Assembly (NCBI GenBank): GCA_964036295.1 | Contig: OZ038466.1 | Coordinates: forward strand, 16,836,001 to 16,900,000 | Direction of reading: 5' to 3' | From: Plumapathes pennacea | Lineage: Eukaryota > Cnidaria > Anthozoa > Antipatharia > Myriopathidae | DNA length: 64,000 nt | Shown: in pieces, positions 47,701 through 57,751 of the stretch | Layout: every line of letters starts with the position of its first letter | Position numbering within the stretch: position 1 is the stretch's first letter | Position numbers and translations under genes: made by a program | The notes under the pieces: model-generated | Told to the model about the DNA's origin: nothing | What the model saw: only the letters and a program-made list of their open reading frames with translations | The model's database searches: none

Positions 47701-50700
47701 TTTGCACTCTTTCCGTAAACTGAATTTCATTTTCGTGTTAGGTTTTCCGTGCCTGTATCTTTGCGTTCCCGCCATTTTTACGTCGAGTGAGTAGCGATCT
47801 TATAGTAGTCAGCGCGAGTCCCTGAGTCTCAGCTTCCCTTGTGTCGACGAAGAACTTCTAACTAAAGAAGGGGTAACTCACAAACACCTGTAAACGTCAC
47901 CGACTAACCGCCGCCGTTGAAAGATGCAGGTCGCCTTGCCAGTGACAGTCGGGAGCCATTTCAAAATGCTTCGGACTCGCAGACCTTTTGAAGTTCCGTT
48001 TCTTATACATGATAAACGATTGAATAAATTGAACAAGACGTTCCGGCAAGAATGTTAATCAAACGCCTTTGTGTTATACCCAATTTTCTCGCTTTCATTA
48101 AAACTAAGAACCCTGGAAAGCCTTATAAAAGAAACGTGATTTATTCCAACATTTTCATCAGATGTCAATATCAAAGACAGCTTTGGTTTAACACCGTTGC
48201 ATAACGCCATCCTCAGTAAGAAAGTGGGAATCGTGGTCATTTTACTGAAGTCTGGAGCAGACGTGAAGGGTTTGGACGAGAAGGGAGACACACCTCTGCA
48301 CGTTGCAGTGCGCGTGGAAAGCCAGGAGATCGTCGGGGTGAGAAAAAGAAAAAAATTAATTAATTAAGTATGTGCCGTGATCAATCCTTTCAGAATTTGA
48401 GTACGTGAGTGTCAAATTTCTGGCAGCAGAAATTCAATACGACCGCTCGCCATTACAGTGGAAAATATGGACTTCAGAACTAATGACAACATTGCAGGTG
48501 ATACAGTGCACCATTTTGTATATATATTTTACCTTGATATAGTGCGAGAGTTACGCGCGAGCTGGGACAAAAGAAAACCCAAACAAACTGAGCTAGTTTG
48601 TACATGAACTGGCAATCAACTCTTTCGGACACCTTTCTAAAGTGGACACCTCTCTAAGGCGGACAGCATGCAGATTTGGTCCTTGCCGAATTTCACTTGT
48701 TTCTCTGTGACCGCATGAACTAGTCTTTCTGAGGCGAACACCTCTCTAAGGAGGACACTAAATGCCAGTCCCAAGGGAGTCTGGCTTAGAGGAAGTTCAC
48801 TGTACAACGGGGAAACAATCTTTAGTCAAGCGTTGTATTTTCAAACAATGATTTCAGGTACTTTGTATTGTCTTGAGAAGATGGTCTCTTGTATTGAAGT
48901 GGTACTTTTTTTGTTTTTTTTCTTTCTTGTTCAGGAACTGCTGAAAGAAGGCAGGTGTGACGTAAATTTTCAAGGTTTCATGTCCTACACACCCCTTCAC
49001 ATCGCAGCTCAAACAGACAATGTGGAGATCTGCAAGAAATTGGTAGGTTTTGGGCTAGTGGGTTTTGGCCTTCAAGTTTATGGTATAAAGTTGAAAACTG
49101 GTTTAAATGATAGAGCCATTTACGGATGACTGTCGAAAACCAAAACCAAAGTAAGTACACCGCCAGTCACAAAGGCTGTACATGGACACTTTCAACCAAT
49201 CAGAAGGCAAAATATTCCTCGTTTGGTTTTACTTTGGAGAAGGAACCAATCAACAGTGCGAGAACATGCCATCACCATTTGATTTCTTGCGTAAGAGTAT
49301 CACAATCAGGTTTTGCTTTGCTCTTGATTGGTCAATAATGCTGCTAAAGATGTTTGTGCCAATCCGAAAGCGTAACAAACAAAAACCAAAGCAAGCATGC
49401 GATGACTTTCGATAGTCATTCGAAAACGGCTCTATAATCTACTGAAGTCATGTTTTACCTAGCTGGGTTTTCTATACAGCATACTGCTGCACTAAATACA
49501 ATTACCCTGTGATACGCCTTTAGCGTTAGTTTAAAATAGACTCCCACTCTCTCGCTTTCTCTTTGTCTCTCTTGTCATGTTTATATGACGCTGTGGCATA
49601 ATAAATGGCTGATCTGTTATTTGTTTTTCCTGTGCCATGCGGAGCTCCCCAGACAGTATTTATAATATGACAGAGTTCCTGTTGCGTGCTAGTTTTAAGC
49701 AATAAGTTCTTGTCTAATCCAGGTCGAAATGGGAGGAGATATCACTCTAAAAACCGAAAACAAGATGACGTCATTGGGTGTGGCAGTGTCCAAAGGCGCT
49801 CAAAGTGTCGTGGGATATTTCTTTGAAGTTGGTGAGATGTTCCTTGAATTTGATGCTTACAACACATATCACGTGATTTGAAAAACAGTAACTTAAAAGA
49901 TGCTATGACGTTACGGGTATGTTTCATTCTGACTATGCTCTCCCTTGACTGTGACGTCACCTTTAACAGTGGCATATTTTGATTATGACGTCTCCCTGAC
50001 TGTGACGTATTTGATTATGACGTACCCTTTGACAAATGATGATTTTTTCTTTAATTTACTCTGATGTAATGTTTGATTGTTATAGTCGACCTTACTTTTG
50101 ACTGTGACATGTTTGATTGACATCTGACCATATTTGGCTGTAACGTTATATTGCTGTAACACTAAGAGTGAACTTCCGTTTCTACATTAAAGCCATATTT
50201 AGAATGACTTGAACAATTGTTTGCCCCAAGCCTTTGTACATTCAATCATAAGTGGCGAGTTGGGCACTCTGGCATTGCTATGACTTGCGAGAGTTTTTTT
50301 CATAAGTTACTGTGGCTTAATAAAGTTTAGAAAATAATGATATATTGTGGAGCTACAGGTTTTTAACAGCTGCCTCCTAATCTTTTCCTAGCCCAAAAGA
50401 AGAATCTGGAGATTGAAGCTATGCTGTACAATGCAGATTCTGATGGAAGTACGCTACTGCATCTGGCGGTTGACAGTGGGCTATTGGAAGTAAGTTATCT
50501 TTCCAATAACACTTCGCTTGGCGTCAGTCTATTGGTGTCAGCGCAATGTTGCTCAATATGCGATATGATAGACATATCTGTCTTAAGGTATCACCCCCTA
50601 AACGACCACTTTCCAACAGAATTTTATTTAAATGGCATCAATTGACTAAACATAGCCATGCTATATATCAAACTGTTTGTTATTAAATTGTCTAGCTGCT

Positions 50701-53700
50701 TCTAATACTATCTGTCATTATGACCCATCAAATATTTCCTCCCACACTTTTGTAGACCCCCATTAGCTCTTTCAATGCTGTTGGTTTCGTTCTGATTAGT
50801 TAAAAATTGAGGGAGATTAAGTTAAACGCAATAGGTTCTCCCAAGCTCAATATCCATGGCAACGACCACCATGAATCAATGTGCTGATTTGCAACAAACA
50901 TTTTAATATATCGCATGCAAATGTTTTATGTTTTTTGTCAAGTAAAAAATAAATAAAACCCGTATGGCATTTTTTTTTTGGGGGGAGGGGGGGGGCGGGG
51001 GGGGATGGGTGATACCTTAATTAATGTGATTTGCAGCGTAGTTGATACACAATTATTCTATTTTATGTGGTGTGCTGATATAACGTAGTATTTATGATAT
51101 TGTCTGATGTGTCACGATTTAAACCTGGCATAAACCTTGATTTGGGCTGAACATTTTCTCTTTTTCAGATTGTGGTCCTTTGTTTGAAGAACGGAGCAAG
51201 CGTTCGCAACATAAAGGTTAGAAGAAACTGGCATACTTCGCATGCGTATTTTGAGAGTTGAATTGTACATTTTACAGACTTAATAAAATACAGTGGAACC
51301 TTCCGTAAGCGACCACCCTTCGTTCGTCTTTAAGTGGTCGCTTACGGGAGGTTATGGAAATTTTATGGGAGGCCTAAGTGAGATCCAGCTTTGAGCCATA
51401 ACCAGTGTCAAATAATGCAGTTTTAGTAGTAAAAACAACTTGTGGTTCGATAAATCAACCTTGTGTCCTGTTGCACGTTACACTGCATACGTTAGTGTTT
51501 TGTCCAGTCCGATTTCTTCAAGGAAGTTAGTCCTTGTTCAGAATTTGCTCTTTGAGAGCACAGAGTGGTCGCTTACCAGAGGTAAAAACAATAGAGAATT
51601 CAAACGTTGAGCCTCAATGCTGGTCGCGGTCGCCTACTATTGCGATCACACTGCATGCAACATTTTCACTAAAACTCATAGCTGTCTAAACTGAAAATAA
51701 TAATGATATATGAAATGATTTATAAAATAGCTATGATACTACACGCGTTCTGATTGGCTATAAAAGATTTATAAATAAGAACAAAAACAAAGTGTTGTGT
51801 TCCTACAGGTGTTAACATTTAGTTATTTTTATAAAGTCAATAAGAAGCGGCTCGTGATTTTGAACTTTATCTCGTGTTTTCACAACATCCCGCGTGCTTA
51901 TATAAGAGTACAAAGGCATGGAAACGCGTGTTATATTGCTTAATATTTCTTTATATGAGACACTTTCTTGTCTGGTTTATTTAGGAATCAGACAACAGCA
52001 CAGCGTTCCACCTGGCGTGTGCACAAAGCTCGCTGGATATCGTTCAGTTGTTGCACAATGAAGATCGCGAGGCTACGAAGTTACACCTGACTGATAATCA
52101 AGGCATGACTCCCCTGCACAAAGCAGCTGCCAGCAATAATGCGCGCATCGCCAGCTTCCTGATAGAACAGGTGTGTGTGGCCTAGCCATGTGGTGCGGCT
52201 TTTTCATTAATAACAGGGTAGTGTAAGCTTTGCCGAAATGGCAAAAACTTCCTTACACAGATTGTCTCACCTCGCAATACTAGTGTATATGTATATCCAT
52301 AAACATACTAGAAATTAAATGGTGTATACTTTCAGACTTAAACTTCCGAACAGTTCGTTGTTAACAAGTCACACGGAGCGCCCGACCATTTACCTCGTTA
52401 TTAAAAATGTCAGTGTCGGGCCACAAACAAGTTCGCTCGCAGTAGGACTTGACTTTGATAAACCAAGGCATGGACTTTGAACACTTTGCCACGTGATACG
52501 TCCACAGGCAGTGTAAAGTGTGAAGATGGAAAAGCTAACCATTACATACAATTCTCCATAGCGGGGCCATGTGAATGCACTCGACATGAAATGCAGGACC
52601 CCCCTATTTCTGGCCGCGTCCGCAGGGGGGACTGACACAGTGCAACTCCTGATGGGTCGAGGCGCTGATGTCACACTAAAAGACATGCAGCTCCGCTCTG
52701 TCCTGCACGCTGCGATTGGACACTCGAGCACAATAGAGAAACTCCTCGAGGTACAGAAGCTTTCAGAGAATACATAACGACAAAGCTGTCAATGCGCTAA
52801 AATAAACGCCAGCGATAGACTATTTCTGAGCTTCGAAATAACGACAAAGCTGTCAATGCGCTGAAGTAAACGCCAGCGATAGACTACTTCAGAGTTTCGA
52901 AATAACGACAAAGCTGTCAATGCGCTAAAGTAAACGCGAGCGACAGACTATTTCTGAGTTTCGAAAGAAAGCCAAGTGCAAAACTTATACATGTGAAAAT
53001 TAGTTTTACACGGATGGCCATTTTCGTGCAAAACTTGGTGAACTAGGTTGCACTTTTAATATTAACGGAAATTCGCGTAAAAGTTTTTGAGGAGCTTTCG
53101 TATGTAACGCCTGTAAAATCCCCACACTACTCTAGAAACGCCAAACATTGGTCTCTGTAATTGATTATAAACCAGTCAATTCAATAGGCCATTTCCGAGA
53201 TTCCTGTTGCCTATGTTTCAAAACGAGGTCTAGTGCGAAACCTTTTTTATGAAAATTAGTTTTCATTTTCATGCAAATCAAACTCATTTTCATAAGGTTT
53301 TTTTCGCCTCATTTTGAAGCAGAGGCAACGGGCATCTCGGAAATGGCCTATTGGTTTCTATGCTCACATATTCCGCAACACAGGGTTTATGCACGATGTA
53401 ATTGTAATAACCTCTGACCAACCAACGCCACAAAAATAAACTCATTTCGGTAGTGCCGACTTAATAATTGTCTTCGTTTTTCCTCCAGAGCACGGCTACA
53501 AAACCACTGATCACCGACAAAGACGTCCGCGGTTACGCTCCGATACATTATGCAATCAGGGATGGACACTCTGAGGTACACGCATGACCACTTCGTTATG
53601 ACGAAAGCAAATGTTCGGGGGTATTGTGATTGTCTGGGTGAGAGTAATTTTCAGGAAGATTGTTGGTGAGTGACGTTTCTACCGCTTGATCGGAAGCCAT

Positions 53701-56700
53701 CTTCAGAGTCCAATATAGAGTCATCGGAAGATGGTATTGTTGTTGTATCTGGTCGTTGCTGCGATTGGTCGATTTAGTCGTGTGTGATTGGTTGTAAATT
53801 GGCAAATGATTTTAATCCAGGAGTGTGAACAGTATGTTGGTTGTGATCGTCCGGGTAAGAGTAGTCTCCAGGAACACTGCTGTTGGTGACTAACGTTTTG
53901 ACTCCCTGAGCGGAAGTCTTCCTTAGAGTCAAGTGAAGAGGTTTTGTCAGATGGTGGTATTTATGTCTCTGGTCATTCTTATGGTTGGTCGAGCTGGCTT
54001 GGTTGTGTTTCGTTATTGCGATCGGTTGATGTTCTGTTGTCTCCTGGAGACTACTCTAACCCGGACGATTGCAACCAACCTACTGATTGTAAACAGTCGG
54101 ACGTTTTAGCTGTTGAGTATTGTCAATTTCGATCCGTCTATTGTTTGTTTGACGTGTATCAGTCGTTTGTAAATTACAGGTTGTTGTTGGCATATGTTTT
54201 CGGTCCTTTTAAGTGATAATGAATATCTCAGTTACTGCACAAACTATGGACAACGACTTGCGCTAGATATCAGGTACACAAATCTAGAACAATAACCAGA
54301 TTGATAAACATGTTGACAAACATGCTTCAATTACAGGTGAAATCATTATAACTTTTTTTGTGTCCGGGTGCTTTTCTAACTTATGGTAAATAAATGTAGA
54401 ACTGCATAAACTTTACACTCTAAACCATCGAAGAGTAAGGAGAACTTGTTATTCAGAATGTCGTTTGTATGAAAGCTGATCTGACCACAGCAACTGATGC
54501 ATCTTCTTGTCTGGTTAATTTTATTTTTGTCCACAGACCGTTGCCTTGTTTATCTCGAAGAACAAAGCAGCAGCCACAGTGATTTCAGACTCCATGTTTA
54601 CTCCTCTGCACATCGCGGCCAAGTATGCAATTTCATTTTCTGTCCTCTCAACCACATTTCTTTGCACGCCGAAACACTCAATCTGCTATTTTTAGGGCCT
54701 CCGAAAATTGGCAATTTATGAGATGTTTCATTGGGCCTAAAAGTACTATTTACCTTCAAATATAATTGGCATTTCCTATTGTATTGCGTTGTAATGCGCG
54801 TTTCACACAGTTCTTAACTTTGAACATTGGAAAGTGATATTGCTCGTCATTACAATGTTGTCCTTAGGTTTGGCTGGCCAGATATTGTACAAAAGCTTGT
54901 GAAAAAGCGCAGCGCAAGAATGATAAATTGTCGAACCAATAAGAACAAGACACCGCTACACTTGGCCGCTTACGAGGGACACGACGAGATTGTTGATTTA
55001 CTGCTGATGGAGGGAGCGACCATAGAGAAGTAAACACACACAAAAATATAGAGTAAATTACGACAACAACAACAACAACAACAACAACAATATTGGAGAC
55101 AACAATTTCTTCATGGTAAGTGTCAACAAAACGGCAACAACGTTATCACAAGACAATAGAGTTCCATAGTGTGACGTCATCATTTTGCAAACTTTTTCAT
55201 TCGAACTCCTAAACCACATCATGTACGTGTGCAAAATTTCAAATCGCTAGCCCTACTAAAAGCAAAGGTACAGAAGTTTAAAGTTCCAGATAGTCCCGTA
55301 CTAAACTCTCTTGTTTGAAATCTTGGAAACCGACACCAAATAAAAGGGTTTGCTGTGGGACTAACCTGAACTTCAATAAAGAAATATATAACGCGTCACC
55401 GTGTAATATAGCCTCATCTAAACACGCGGGAAGTTGGGAGAACACGAGAGTAGCGTAAGGAAACCACGAGGCCGCCGAGTGGTTTCCGGCGCTACTCGAG
55501 TGTTCTCCCAACTTCCCAAGTGTTTAGATGAGGCTATATTACACGGGAACACGTTATATATTTCTTTTATAAAATAATTAGCCAAGTAAAAAACATCGCG
55601 TATCGCGTCAGCGTGTAATATACTCTCATCTAACACGGTTATTTAGCCAATCAGGGCGCGCGTAGTATCATAGTTATTTTATAAAAGCCCATATCTCAGC
55701 TGTGTTCAGTGCAGTAAAGAGCTAATTTTTTTGTGTGTGACTTTTTTCAGATAGGCCAATCCAAAGATTTAGACAAAAGCCATTACTCAGAAAATTTTTT
55801 TGTGACATCATCATTTGGAACTCTATGGCAAATAGATAATTTATAATTCAAGCAAGACAAAACGAGCATAATTAATCATCAAGAAGTAAAACATCTTAGC
55901 CAGAAACAACGACAATAAAAATTACAAAATGGCCACGTTTTGTGAAGAGACATGAACCTATCCCTTTTGAACGTTTCAGGGATCACCTTGATTGCACACC
56001 TCTGCACATGGCGGCAATGTGCGGCTCTGAACGATGTGTAGAAGGCATTCTTCAGACTCACCCTGACTGCCTCAACTTTGTGGACAAAAATCAGGTTGGT
56101 GATTTGTCTCAGTGAGGGTGCTGCGTTCCAGTTTTCATTATCGACACTAATTGGTAACGTATGTATCATAAGCCAAGTCCAAATTATATACATCTTGTGT
56201 GTGACTGTCAGACCAATGCTTTGTTTTATCACTAATGGTAACATTTCTGTAATATGGCAATTTGTCTGATCTTTACTGTCACTTTAAATTGTTCTGATCT
56301 TCTGTTTATAACTATCTTTTATGGTCTCAGTGTGTCCCAGGTATTCTCTCAGGGCGAAGGTATCGTCTAATGATTCGTCCAAAGTTTGGATATGATAAAC
56401 GCAGCAAATATTGTACAGACAGACGTTTTGAGCATGGGGTCTTCAACAAAGCAAATGGAAATCATGTACTTTTTTTTCATAGAACACAGCCTTACATTTG
56501 GCAGCCATGTCGGGGCACGCTGGCATTGTCACTTACCTCTTGTCAGTACCGGAGCAGACTATTCTGCTAAATTCTCGCAAAGAAAACGTCATAGGCATGG
56601 CCATAAGCGCGGCAAAGGAAGACGTTGCTATGACAATCATAGAGCACGCCAGGTATTTTGGGTTCATCTATGAACTTGGATATCCATTTATTGCCCAATG

Positions 56701-57751
56701 TTTGCAGACTAAAACGTACAAATACTTGCTTATTTCTTTTGTTAAACTTAATTTGGAAGTTGTAAATTGTATCTGCATTATATTGTATTTTGAGCATTAC
56801 ACTTACCAGCTAACCGGGTCACGGTATACAGCTAAACAAAGTCCTCATTTGTCCACGTTTTATCTTCCCAGGTGGAAGGAAGTGGTGGAGTCTGCTTCCG
56901 GAGGGGGAGTCGCTCAACTGCAGACTCTCGTGGAACAAATGCCGAATGTGGCCGAGGTGGGGTCAACTCTTTAACCCTTTGATCTTCACATGTCTAGGTC
57001 ACTATTGTTATCACCATCTTTATTGTATTGACGTCATCTACATCATGATCATAATTATCATCACCAGAACTGTTGTCACTACGAAGACAACCACCGCCAT
57101 CATCATCATCATCATCATCATCATCACTAATTCCATCATCTAGTCTGGCGTCACTTGATTTACCTAATTATTCCTTTTTTGCCACCACAGCGCTTCCTTG
57201 ATCAGTGTGTGAAGGAAGACGGAGATCCTTGCAGCAAAGACTACAAAGTAAGTTCCTATTACGTTCCAGGTTTTGTTTCTGTAGGGTACTGTCCAAGCAA
57301 ATAGTCGGGTCTACTTATACGTCTGCTACCTGCAATACAAAGGGGTTATTACACGGGAAGGAGTGCAGTACGGCGAAGCATTTTTACGAGTCGAACCTGT
57401 TCAGGTGCCCAACGCTCTAGCCGCATGCAAAAAGATGAAGCGTTCGTAAACTTTGCTGCCTTGTGAAAATTGATCACGTAAGCTAATAAACCAGTTGATC
57501 TGGTTCCTGACGAGTGCAGTACACTCCCACATTTGCACTCGTTTTGGCCTTTATTTGCACTCGAAAATCTGAAGTCGTGTAATAATAAGTGTTATTTTCA
57601 GAAGTACATAGTAACTATTTATTTGTACACCCTCTCTATGTTTGCTGACACCGCTTATGTCCGACAGATCATATACGACCTGCAACTTATTCAAGGGAAG
57701 AAAAGCTCCGCCGACGCTGCTATGTTTGAGAATTCTCTTGCTGCCTTAAAG
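44595..57751 (+). CDS. TRPA1: TRPA1-like channel, gene 2 (ankyrin part; exons 1-17 in window)
   Basis: Tandem paralog of gene 1, same strand, about 11.3 kb downstream. Exons 2-17 were found one by one from the gene 1 model; every exon keeps its length and phase (only exon 16 differs, 57 against 58 bases). The 653 residues encoded here cover the whole ankyrin domain and the linker to RxxxLAALK; all are open. The membrane exons (18-28) are not visible between 57752 and 64000, although gene 1 places exon 18 only 0.5 kb after exon 17. Either the intron has been expanded by Helitrons and the channel half lies beyond the window, or this is a truncated copy encoding ankyrin repeats only. Intron positions match gene 1 but intron contents are mostly unrelated, so the duplication is old compared with the transposon insertions. 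Confidence 0.85.
44800..45584 (-). mobile_element. Helitron copy E, 3' part (minus strand)
   Basis: Begins (reverse) with CTAG at 44800, next to host A at 44799, and matches the 3' halves of copies C and D until GATCAGCATGCAGATTTA, where copy B starts abruptly. The matching 5' end is at 46951-47049. Confidence 0.65.
45839..46145 (+). pseudogene. Helitron Arg-rich ORF, copy B (broken)
   Basis: Starts MNLKTRKLETERSREARLQK like the other copies. One extra A in the GAGAAAAAGACG run (45961-45970 region) shifts the frame, and TAA follows within a few codons. The downstream part, homologous to the other copies up to the possible donor, remains recognisable in another frame. Confidence 0.55.
46357..46517. 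mobile_element. Foldback MITE inside Helitron B
   Basis: AGCCTGGTCCTCACTAGCGC then ATAAGCATAAG is mirrored by CTTATGTTTATGCGCTAGTG then AGGACCAGGCTT. Absent from the same place in the other Helitron copies. Confidence 0.8.
46951..47049 (-). mobile_element. Helitron copy E, 5' end remnant
   Basis: Reverse complement of the Helitron 5' region: the TTTCGAGATGGCGACCCGCT block and a degraded terminus (CTCGGGGAA). With 44800-45584 it frames copy B, the middle of copy E being lost. Confidence 0.55.
47398..47482 (+). CDS. TRPA1: TRPA gene 2 exon 2
   Basis: KTQKAQKLNLAAFSGNEDEV then MKLVSEDV. 85 bases, as in gene 1. Acceptor ATTTCAG, donor GTAAGT. Confidence 0.88.
48162..48337 (+). CDS. TRPA1: TRPA gene 2 exon 3, ankyrin repeats
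   Basis: Repeats GLTPLHNAILSKKVG and GDTPLHVAVRVESQEIVG. 176 bases; donor GTGAGA is closer to consensus than in gene 1. Confidence 0.9.
48613..48804. repeat. Related pogo-like remnant in gene 2 intron 3
   Basis: CACCTCTCTAAGGCGGACA and CACCTCTCTAAGGAGGACA repeats ending AAGTTCACTGTA. The left terminus is eroded. Confidence 0.4.
48935..49042 (+). CDS. TRPA1: TRPA gene 2 exon 4, ankyrin repeat
   Basis: ELLKEGRCDVNFQGFMSYTP, then LHIAAQTDNVEICKKL. 108 bases; long T-rich tract before the acceptor. Confidence 0.9.
49111..49434. mobile_element. MITE family F2, copy in gene 2 intron 4
   Basis: Same termini as the copy in gene 1 intron 3 (TAGAGCCATTTACGGATGAC ... CGAAAACGGCTCTA). Different intron, so an independent insertion. 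Confidence 0.8.
49723..49831 (+). CDS. TRPA1: TRPA gene 2 exon 5
   Basis: VEMGGDITLKTENKMTSLGV, then AVSKGAQSVVGYFFEV. 109 bases; the same degenerate ankyrin repeat as gene 1. Confidence 0.9.
50392..50489 (+). CDS. TRPA1: TRPA gene 2 exon 6, ankyrin repeat
   Basis: QKKNLEIEAMLYNADSDGST, then LLHLAVDSGLLE. 98 bases, donor GTAAGT. Confidence 0.9.
50976..51006 (+). repeat. G-rich tract in gene 2 intron 6
   Basis: T10 followed by G runs of 6, 10 and 8. Gene 1 intron 6 has a C-run (13095-13115) at a similar place. Confidence 0.8.
51169..51216 (+). CDS. TRPA1: TRPA gene 2 exon 7
   Basis: IVVLCLKNGASVRNIK, 48 bases, phase 0 at both ends, good polypyrimidine acceptor. Confidence 0.88.
51289..51590. 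mobile_element. Pogo-like MITE in gene 2 intron 7
   Basis: Starts TACAGTGGAACCTTCCGTAA; matches the copy in gene 1 intron 12. Right terminus not clearly preserved. Confidence 0.6.
51985..52170 (+). CDS. TRPA1: TRPA gene 2 exon 8, ankyrin repeats
   Basis: NSTAFHLACAQSSLDIVQLL and GMTPLHKAAASNNARIASFL. 186 bases, as in gene 1. Confidence 0.9.
52562..52750 (+). CDS. TRPA1: TRPA gene 2 exon 9, ankyrin repeats
   Basis: CRTPLFLAASAGGTDTVQLL, then LRSVLHAAIGHSSTIEKLLE. 189 bases. A 64-bp tandem repeat begins 24 bases after its donor. Confidence 0.9.
52774..52965 (+). repeat. 64-bp minisatellite, 3 copies
   Basis: ATAACGACAAAGCTGTCAAT then GCGCTAAAGTAAACGC.. three times, exactly 64 bp apart, starting 24 bp after gene 2 exon 9. 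Confidence 0.93.
53182..53352. mobile_element. Foldback MITE in gene 2 intron 9
   Basis: AATAGGCCATTTCCGAGATT then CCTGTTGCCT is mirrored by AGGCAACGGGCATCTCGGAA then ATGGCCTATT. Confidence 0.75.
53489..53575 (+). CDS. TRPA1: TRPA gene 2 exon 10, ankyrin repeat
   Basis: STATKPLITDKDVRGYAPIH, then YAIRDGHSE. 87 bases. Confidence 0.88.
53576..54536. repeat. Penelope-like terminal fragments in gene 2 intron 10
   Basis: GTGATTGTCTGGGTGAGAGT (53619) recurs as GTGATCGTCCGGGTAAGAGT (53843) and inverted as ACTCTAACCCGGACGATTGC (54055), each near TGACGTTTCTACC or ACTAACGTTTTGACTCCC blocks. Arrangement suggests partial, inverted retroelement ends; no coding part. Confidence 0.45.
54537..54622 (+). 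CDS. TRPA1: TRPA gene 2 exon 11, ankyrin repeat
   Basis: TVALFISKNKAAATVISDSM, then FTPLHIAAK across the junction. 86 bases. Among the most conserved exons between the paralogs. Confidence 0.9.
54868..55029 (+). CDS. TRPA1: TRPA gene 2 exon 12, ankyrin repeat
   Basis: FGWPDIVQKLVKKRSARMIN, then TPLHLAAYEGHDEIVDLLLM. 162 bases, donor GTAAAC as in gene 1. Confidence 0.9.
55062..55090 (+). repeat. (CAA)n microsatellite
   Basis: About nine CAA units just after gene 2 exon 12. Confidence 0.85.
55381..55686. mobile_element. Foldback family F1, copy 2
   Basis: Same family, in gene 2 intron 12. One arm reads CTTCCCAAGTG where the other reads CACGCGGGAAG. Confidence 0.75.
55980..56094 (+). CDS. TRPA1: TRPA gene 2 exon 13, ankyrin repeat
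   Basis: CTPLHMAAMCGSERCVEGIL and HPDCLNFVDKNQ. 115 bases. Its upstream intron carries a 0.3 kb foldback element. Confidence 0.9.
56483..56652 (+). CDS. TRPA1: TRPA gene 2 exon 14, ankyrin repeat
   Basis: NTALHLAAMSGHAGIVTYLL, then SRKENVIGMAISAAKEDVAM. 170 bases. Confidence 0.9.
56872..56956 (+). CDS. TRPA1: TRPA gene 2 exon 15
   Basis: WKEVVESASGGGVAQLQTLV, then EQMPNVAE. 85 bases, donor GTGGGG as in gene 1. Confidence 0.9.
57044..57142 (+). repeat. Short ATC tract in gene 2 intron 15
   Basis: CATCATGATCATAATTATCA and, after a gap, nine to ten ATC units. Same intron as the giant repeat in gene 1, so the seed predates the duplication. Confidence 0.8.
57191..57247 (+). CDS. TRPA1: TRPA gene 2 exon 16, intact
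   Basis: RFLDQCVKEDGDPCSKDYK, 57 bases in frame. This is the comparison that exposes the surplus T in gene 1 exon 16. Confidence 0.9.
57668..57751 (+). CDS. TRPA1: TRPA gene 2 exon 17, last seen
   Basis: IIYDLQLIQGKKSSADAAMF, then ENSLAALK. 84 bases, donor GTACAA. No counterpart of exon 18 (HPVC motif) was found downstream in this window. Confidence 0.88.

Noticed and set aside
53666-53709. Functional hammerhead ribozyme in gene 2 intron 10 (minus strand CTGAAGA...GAAAC)
   Set aside because: Both boxes can be read, but I could not draw a convincing stem II between them; kept only as a Penelope-like fragment.
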